From Pengzhenrongella sicca (GTDB lineage Bacteria > Actinomycetota > Actinomycetes > Actinomycetales > Cellulomonadaceae): a DNA stretch of 64,000 bases. Location of the stretch: the NCBI RefSeq assembly GCF_017569225.1, contig NZ_CP071868.1:1364001-1428000 (forward strand). The letters are read 5' to 3'. The stretch's first letter is position 1. Each line of letters opens with the position of its first letter. The translations under genes were made by a program, and so were the position numbers. The notes under the pieces are model-generated. The model was not told where the DNA came from. It saw nothing but the letters and a program-made list of their open reading frames with translations, and made no database searches. This document shows, one piece after another, positions 59,235 through 64,000 of the stretch.

Positions 59235-60928
59235 CGACCATGTTCCACCCGCACCCCGAGCTCGAGCTTCCGCCGCCGCTCGCCGACGGCGCGCTGCGCA
59301 TCGTCGCGCTCGGCGGCCTCGGCGAGATCGGTCGCAACATGACCGTCTTCGAGCACGGCGGGCGGCTGCTCGTGGTCGACTGCGGCGTGCTGTTCCCCGA
59401 GGAGACCCAGCCCGGCGTCGACCTGATCCTGCCGGACTTCAGCTACCTCGCCGACCGGCTCGAGGACATCGAGGCCATCGTGCTCACGCACGGGCACGAG
59501 GACCACATCGGCGCCGTGCCGTACCTGCTGCGCCTGCGCGGCGACATCCCGCTCATCGGCTCGCAGCTCACGCTCGCGTTCCTCGAGGCGAAGCTCAAGG
59601 AGTTCCACCTCGACTCGCTCACGATGGTCGTCGCCGCGGGTCAGACCGAGCAGGTCGGCCCGTTCGAGTGCGAGTTCGTCGCGGTCAACCACTCGATCCC
59701 CGACGCGCTCGCCGTCGCGGTGCGCACCGCGGCCGGCACCGTGCTGCACACGGGCGACTTCAAGATGGACCAGCTCCCGCTCGACGGCCGGGTCACCGAC
59801 CTGCGCGCGTTCGCCCGGCTCGGCGAGGCCGGCGTCGACCTGTTCATGGTCGACTCCACGAACGCCGAGGTGCCGGGCTTCGTCACGCCGGAGCGCGAGA
59901 TCGGCCCGGTGCTCGACGCGGTCTTCGCGGCCTCCTCCCGGCGCATCGTCGTCGCGTCGTTCTCCTCGCACGTGCACCGCGTGCAGCAGGTGCTCGACGC
60001 CGCGGCGTCGCACGGCCGGCGCGTCGCCCTGGTCGGGCGGTCGATGGTCCGGAACATGACGATCGCCGCCGACCTCGGCTACCTGACCGTCCCGACCGGC
60101 GTGCTGGTCGACGTCAAGAAGGTCGACGCCCTGCCCGACGACGAGGTCGTGCTGATGTGCACGGGCTCGCAGGGCGAGCCGATGGCGGCGCTGTCGCGGA
60201 TCGCGAACAACGACCATTTCCGCATCTCGGTCGGGCCGGGGGACACCGTGATCCTCGCGTCCTCGCTCATCCCGGGCAACGAGAACGCCGTCTACCGCGT
60301 GATCAACGGCTTGACCCGGCTGGGCGCGAAAGTCGTGCACAGCGGGACCGCGAAGGTGCACGTGTCCGGTCACGCCAGCGCCGGCGAGCTCCTGTACTGC
60401 TACAACATCGTCCGCCCGCGCAACGTGCTGCCGGTGCACGGCGAGATGCGGCACCTCGTGGCCAATGGCGAGCTCGCCGTCGCGACCGGCGTCGCGCCGG
60501 AGGCGGTGCTCATCGCCGAGGCAGGCGTCGTCGTCGACCTCGCAGACGGCCACGCCCAGATCGTCGGCGCCGTGCCGTGCGGGTACGTGTACGTCGACGG
60601 CTCGAGCGTCGGGGGCGTGACCGAGGCCGAGCTCAAGGACCGCCGGATCCTGGGCGAGGAGGGCTTCGTCTCGATCTTCGCCGTCGTCGACTCCGGCACC
60701 GGCAAGGTGCTGGCGGGCCCGCATATCCAGGCGCGCGGCTTCGCGGAGGACGACGCGGTGTTCGACGAGATCCTCCCGCAGGTCACCGCCGCGCTGCAGG
60801 AGGCGACGCTCGCGGGAGCCATCGACGCCCAGCAGCTGCAGCAGGTCGTCCGCCGCGTCGTCGGCAAGTGGGTGTCCGCCAAGCTCGGTCGCCGCCCGCT
60901 CATCCTGCCGGTGGTCGTCGCGGCCTGA
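59231..60928 (+). CDS. rnj: Ribonuclease J
   Basis: This metallo-beta-lactamase/beta-CASP nuclease has 5'-3' exonuclease and endonuclease activity in RNA decay and processing. The 565-residue protein has the metal-binding motif HGHEDHIGAVPYLL (H87, H89, D91, H92), FKMDQLPLDG, and a beta-CASP region with VVASFSSHVHRVQQVLDAA. The C-terminal domain ends RPLILPVVV. The start is GTG 59231; ATG at 59240 is an alternative in the same frame. Confidence 0.94.
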   Translation: MTTMFHPHPELELPPPLADGALRIVALGGLGEIGRNMTVFEHGGRLLVVDCGVLFPEETQPGVDLILPDFSYLADRLEDIEAIVLTHGHEDHIGAVPYLLRLRGDIPLIGSQLTLAFLEAKLKEFHLDSLTMVVAAGQTEQVGPFECEFVAVNHSIPDALAVAVRTAAGTVLHTGDFKMDQLPLDGRVTDLRAFARLGEAGVDLFMVDSTNAEVPGFVTPEREIGPVLDAVFAASSRRIVVASFSSHVHRVQQVLDAAASHGRRVALVGRSMVRNMTIAADLGYLTVPTGVLVDVKKVDALPDDEVVLMCTGSQGEPMAALSRIANNDHFRISVGPGDTVILASSLIPGNENAVYRVINGLTRLGAKVVHSGTAKVHVSGHASAGELLYCYNIVRPRNVLPVHGEMRHLVANGELAVATGVAPEAVLIAEAGVVVDLADGHAQIVGAVPCGYVYVDGSSVGGVTEAELKDRRILGEEGFVSIFAVVDSGTGKVLAGPHIQARGFAEDDAVFDEILPQVTAALQEATLAGAIDAQQLQQVVRRVVGKWVSAKLGRRPLILPVVVAA

Positions 60929-60990
60929 CCGGAGCCGAACTCGAAGCCGGCCGCCGGGGTGTCCCCGGCGCTCCTGTGCGGGACCGCCGG

Positions 60991-60996
60991 TAGGTT
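60991..60996 (+). promoter_or_regulatory. -10 element for a leaderless ftsK transcript
   Basis: TAGGTT is followed by seven bases and the ATG of ftsK at 61004. Confidence 0.6.
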
Positions 60997-61003
60997 GGGC
61001 ACC

Positions 61004-63745
61004 ATGGCGACCCGTACGACCCCTTCAGCGCGGTCCGCCCCCGCGGCGCGCGCCCGCACCACGGCCGCGCGCGTGACGGCGTCCGGCGGCGCTTCGTCGC
61101 GCCCGGCTGGGCGGGCTCCGAAGAAGCCCGCCGCGGGGTCCACGCAGTCGGCGCTGCCCGTGCGGATGGTGCGCGGCGCCTGGATGGGCAGCGCTCACCT
61201 GATCGGCGGCACGGCGCGGCGCATCGGGCGCGGCGCCCGCGACCTCGACCCCGCTCACCGTCGCGACGGCCTGGCGTTCACCCTGCTCGGCGTCGCGATC
61301 GTCGTGGCCGCACGCGAGTGGTGGAACCTGTCGGGCACCGCCGGGAACGCCATCCATGCCGTCGTCGCCGGCACGTTCGGCCGGGTCGGCCTCGCCGTTC
61401 CGCTCATGCTGCTCGGCCTGGCCGTGCGCCTGATGCGTCACCCGGACCGGACCCAGGCCACCTCCCGCATCACCATCGGGCTCTCCGCGATCGTCCTCGC
61501 GGCGTGCGCGCTCGTGCACGTGTCTGCCGGCATGCCCGACCCGGCGGACGGCTTCGTCGGCGTGCGCGCGGCCGGCGGCGTCGTCGGCTACCTCCTCGGG
61601 ACGCCGCTGTCGAGCGCCCTGACGATCTGGGTCGCCGTGCCGCTGCTCGCCCTGCTGGCGTTCTTCGGCGTCCTGGTCGTCACCGCCACGCCGGTCTACG
61701 CGATCGGGCCCCGGCTGCTCGCCGGCTTCGACCGGCTCACCGGCGGGCGCGGCCGGTCGGAGCAGGACAGCGAGGCCGAGGACGACGACGCCGACGACGA
61801 CGGCCCGCTCGTCATCAACGCGGGACACACCGAGGTCCAGCTTCCCGAGCCGCGGCCGAAGAAGGGCCTCCGCCGGCTCGCGTCGCGGCGGGCCGCCGCC
61901 GGCGCGTCGGACGCCGACCTGCTGGACGCGTACGAGGCCGACGAGGCCTTCCGCCGGGCCGCGATCGTCGAGGCCGCCCGCACCGAGGCCGCCGCGACCG
62001 CGATCGAGTCGGCAACCGAGGCGGCCGCGACCGTCTACATCGACCACGACGCCATCGACCGCGACGCCATCGACCGCGGGGCCGACGCCGCCGCGTCGAC
62101 CGAGCTCATCGCGCCGCCGACGACGGGCGTCCCGCGCGGCGAGCAGCCCATGCTCGAGGGCGACATCGTCTACACGTTGCCGCCCGACGAGGCGCTCGCC
62201 AAGGGCCCGCCGCACAAGCTCCGCTCCGCCGCGAACGACCGCATCGTCGCCGCTCTGACCACCGTCCTCGACCAGTTCGAGATCGACGCGCAGGTCACGG
62301 GGTTCATGCGCGGGCCGACCGTGACGCGCTACGAGGTCGAGCTCGGCCCGGCGGTCAAGGTCGAGCGGGTCACCGCGCTGAGCAAGAACATCGCCTACGC
62401 CGTCGCCAGCGCGGACGTCCGCATCCTGTCGCCCATCCCGGGAAAGTCCGCGATCGGCATCGAGATCCCGAACACCGATCGCGAGACGGTGTCGCTCGGC
62501 GACGTGCTGCGCTCGTCGGCCGCGCGCCGCTCGACCCACCCGATGGTGATCGGCGTCGGCAAGGACGTCGAGGGCGGCTACGTCATCGCGAACCTCGCGA
62601 AGATGCCCCACCTGCTCGTGGCCGGCGCGACCGGCGCCGGCAAGTCGGGCTTCGTCAACGCGATGATCGTCTCGATCCTGATGCGCGCCACGCCCGACGA
62701 GGTCCGCATGGTGCTCGTCGACCCGAAGCGGGTCGAGCTGACGATCTACGAGGGCATCCCGCACCTCATCACGCCCATCATCACGAACCCCAAGAAGGCG
62801 GCCGAGGCGCTCGAGTGGGTCGTGCGCGAGATGGAGACGCGGTACGACGACCTCGCGTTGTACGGGTTCAAGCACCTCGACGACTTCAACGCCGCCGTGC
62901 GGTCGGGCAAGGTCAAGCCGCTCCCGGGCAGCAAGCGCAAGATCGCCCCGTACCCGTACCTGCTCATCGTCGTTGACGAGCTCGCTGACCTGATGATGGT
63001 CGCGCCGCGCGACGTCGAGGCCTCGATCCAGCGGATCACGCAGCTCGCGCGGGCCGCCGGGATCCACCTCGTGCTGGCCACCCAGCGCCCGAGCGTCGAC
63101 GTCGTCACGGGCCTGATCAAGGCCAACGTGCCCTCCCGGCTCGCGTTCGCGACGTCGTCGCTGACCGACTCCCGGGTGGTGCTCGACCAGCCCGGCGCCG
63201 AGAAGCTCATCGGCCAGGGCGACGCGCTGTTCCTGCCCATGGGGGCGGCCAAGCCGATGCGCACCCAGGGTGCCTGGGTGACCGAAACGGAGATCCACGC
63301 CGTCGTGGCCCACGTCAAGGGCCAGCACAAGCCCGTCTACCGCGAGGACGTCGCCGTCACGGTCACGAAGGCGCACGTCGACGAGGACATCGGCGACGAC
63401 CTCGACCTGCTGCTGCAGGCGGCTGAGCTGTGCGTGACGACCCAGTTCGGCTCGACCTCGATGCTCCAGCGCAAGCTGCGGGTCGGGTTCGCCAAGGCGG
63501 GTCGCCTCATGGACCTGCTCGAGTCGCGCGAGATCGTCGGGCCGTCGGAGGGCTCCAAGGCGCGAGACGTCCTGGTGCGGCCGGACGACCTCGCGGGCAC
63601 GCTGGCGATGCTGCGCGGAGAGCCGGACCCCGGCGCTGACGACGCCTACGACCAGGGCATCAGCGCGGGGCTGCCGCCCGTCGCGACCGACTATCACGAC
63701 GACGCGGACGACGCCGACGGACCCGGGTTGCGGCCCGGTCGGTAA
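61004..63745 (+). CDS. ftsK: DNA translocase FtsK
   Basis: It pumps chromosomal DNA at the division septum or in sporulation-like segregation. The 913-residue protein has a basic Ala-rich N-terminus and four hydrophobic helices (about 90-245). An acidic linker contains a 15-bp tandem repeat (62048-62062, 62063-62077) giving DAIDRDAIDR. The motor domain has Walker A GATGAGKSGF near 541 and LLIVVDELADLMM as Walker B. The C-terminal gamma winged helix (CVTTQFGSTSMLQRKLRVGF) reads KOPS-type sites. Confidence 0.96.
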   Translation: MATRTTPSARSAPAARARTTAARVTASGGASSRPAGRAPKKPAAGSTQSALPVRMVRGAWMGSAHLIGGTARRIGRGARDLDPAHRRDGLAFTLLGVAIVVAAREWWNLSGTAGNAIHAVVAGTFGRVGLAVPLMLLGLAVRLMRHPDRTQATSRITIGLSAIVLAACALVHVSAGMPDPADGFVGVRAAGGVVGYLLGTPLSSALTIWVAVPLLALLAFFGVLVVTATPVYAIGPRLLAGFDRLTGGRGRSEQDSEAEDDDADDDGPLVINAGHTEVQLPEPRPKKGLRRLASRRAAAGASDADLLDAYEADEAFRRAAIVEAARTEAAATAIESATEAAATVYIDHDAIDRDAIDRGADAAASTELIAPPTTGVPRGEQPMLEGDIVYTLPPDEALAKGPPHKLRSAANDRIVAALTTVLDQFEIDAQVTGFMRGPTVTRYEVELGPAVKVERVTALSKNIAYAVASADVRILSPIPGKSAIGIEIPNTDRETVSLGDVLRSSAARRSTHPMVIGVGKDVEGGYVIANLAKMPHLLVAGATGAGKSGFVNAMIVSILMRATPDEVRMVLVDPKRVELTIYEGIPHLITPIITNPKKAAEALEWVVREMETRYDDLALYGFKHLDDFNAAVRSGKVKPLPGSKRKIAPYPYLLIVVDELADLMMVAPRDVEASIQRITQLARAAGIHLVLATQRPSVDVVTGLIKANVPSRLAFATSSLTDSRVVLDQPGAEKLIGQGDALFLPMGAAKPMRTQGAWVTETEIHAVVAHVKGQHKPVYREDVAVTVTKAHVDEDIGDDLDLLLQAAELCVTTQFGSTSMLQRKLRVGFAKAGRLMDLLESREIVGPSEGSKARDVLVRPDDLAGTLAMLRGEPDPGADDAYDQGISAGLPPVATDYHDDADDADGPGLRPGR
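62048..62077 (+). repeat. 15-bp tandem repeat in the ftsK linker
   Basis: GACGCCATCGACCGC occurs twice without a gap, identical in both copies. It adds one DAIDR unit to the variable linker between the membrane and motor domains. Confidence 0.9.
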
Positions 63746-63765
63746 GCACGCACAGCGCGGACGCC

Positions 63766-63771
63766 TAGGCT
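63766..63771 (+). promoter_or_regulatory. -10 element for a leaderless pgsA transcript
   Basis: TAGGCT is followed by six bases (GGACCC) and the GTG at 63778. Confidence 0.6.
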
Positions 63772-63777
63772 GGACCC

Positions 63778-64000
63778 GTGGCCGCGTCAACTCCCTCCCG
63801 CTGGAACGTCGCGAATATCGTGACGGTCGGGCGCATCGCGTTCGTCCCGTTCTTCGCCCTCGCGCTGCTGGTCGACGGCGGTGACTCGATCGCGTGGCGC
63901 CTCGTCGCCACCGTGCTCTTCGTCATCGCGGCGCTCACCGACAAGCTCGACGGCTACCTCGCGCGGCGGCACGACCTCGTCACGGACCTCGGCGCGCTGC
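63778..64000 (+). CDS. pgsA: CDP-diacylglycerol-glycerol-3-phosphate 3-phosphatidyltransferase (partial)
   Basis: Only the first 74 codons lie in the window; the gene runs off the end. The protein starts MAASTPSRWNVANIVTVGRI, which is typical of PgsA. The CDP-alcohol phosphotransferase motif DGxxARxxxxxxxxG is present as DKLDGYLARRHDLVTDLG before the sequence ends. It would make phosphatidylglycerol phosphate from CDP-diacylglycerol. A pgsA gene after ftsK is usual in actinobacteria. Confidence 0.9.
   Translation, partial: MAASTPSRWNVANIVTVGRIAFVPFFALALLVDGGDSIAWRLVATVLFVIAALTDKLDGYLARRHDLVTDLGAL

Overview
The window reads as a chromosomal segment of a high-GC actinobacterium. Codon third positions are almost all G/C, GTG starts are common, many genes have leaderless-type starts (TANNNT box 6-8 nt before the start codon), and core genes follow the order usual in Actinobacteria. 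Order and protein features fit Micrococcales, probably a Cellulomonas-like genus; this placement is inference. I saw no rRNA, tRNA, CRISPR array, transposase or phage gene. No gene-free stretch exceeds about 300 bases.

Layout. 1-3.4 kb: end of rpsB, then tsf, pyrH, frr, cdsA. 3.4-5.1 kb: rlmN and a DivIVA-repeat protein. 5.1-11.1 kb: a self-contained fructose PTS regulon (fruR, fruK, fruA, ptsI, ptsH) with a clear operator/promoter and a strong terminator. 11.4-13.0 kb: an MHS-type transporter. 13.1-14.3 kb: dxr. 14.5-27.6 kb: a polyamine uptake and catabolism island (FAD oxidoreductase, class III aminotransferase, Lrp regulator, aldehyde dehydrogenase, PotDABC, saccharopine-dehydrogenase-like reductase, epimerase, GabT) that separates dxr from rseP-ispG. 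27.7-37 kb: rseP, ispG, a GNAT, an AbiEi-like orphan, an Fpg/Nei glycosylase, proS and a DUF4439-like lipoprotein. 36.5-50.7 kb: rimP, nusA, ylxR, infB, rbfA, [MFS + TetR], truB, ribF, rpsO, pnp, M16 peptidase. 50.8-64 kb: dapB, small accessory genes, azlCD, a membrane protein, gabD-like dehydrogenase, thyA, folA, dapA, RNase J, ftsK and the start of pgsA.

How genes work together. PotABCD would import putrescine/spermidine. The aminotransferase and/or FAD oxidase with the aldehyde dehydrogenase would yield GABA; GabT (27 kb) and the succinate-semialdehyde-type dehydrogenase (56 kb) would carry it to succinate. The fructose cluster has every PTS component from PEP to fructose 1,6-bisphosphate. 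The rest is translation, RNA decay, isoprenoid (dxr, ispG), lysine/cell-wall (dapA, dapB) and folate/dTMP housekeeping.

Most interesting signal. At three separate junctions (potA-potB, the infB leader, dapA-RNase J) short repeats of 29 or 14 nt contain ATGA or GTGA, so each repeat is a 4-10 codon micro-ORF whose stop overlaps the start of the next. The unit lengths are all 2 modulo 3, which is exactly the condition for such a stop/start relay. Other unusual non-coding structures are a near-identical palindromic element present twice, a 118-bp imperfect palindrome, 31-bp phased repeats in front of the Lrp gene, and 22/33-bp phased repeats in front of the MHS transporter.
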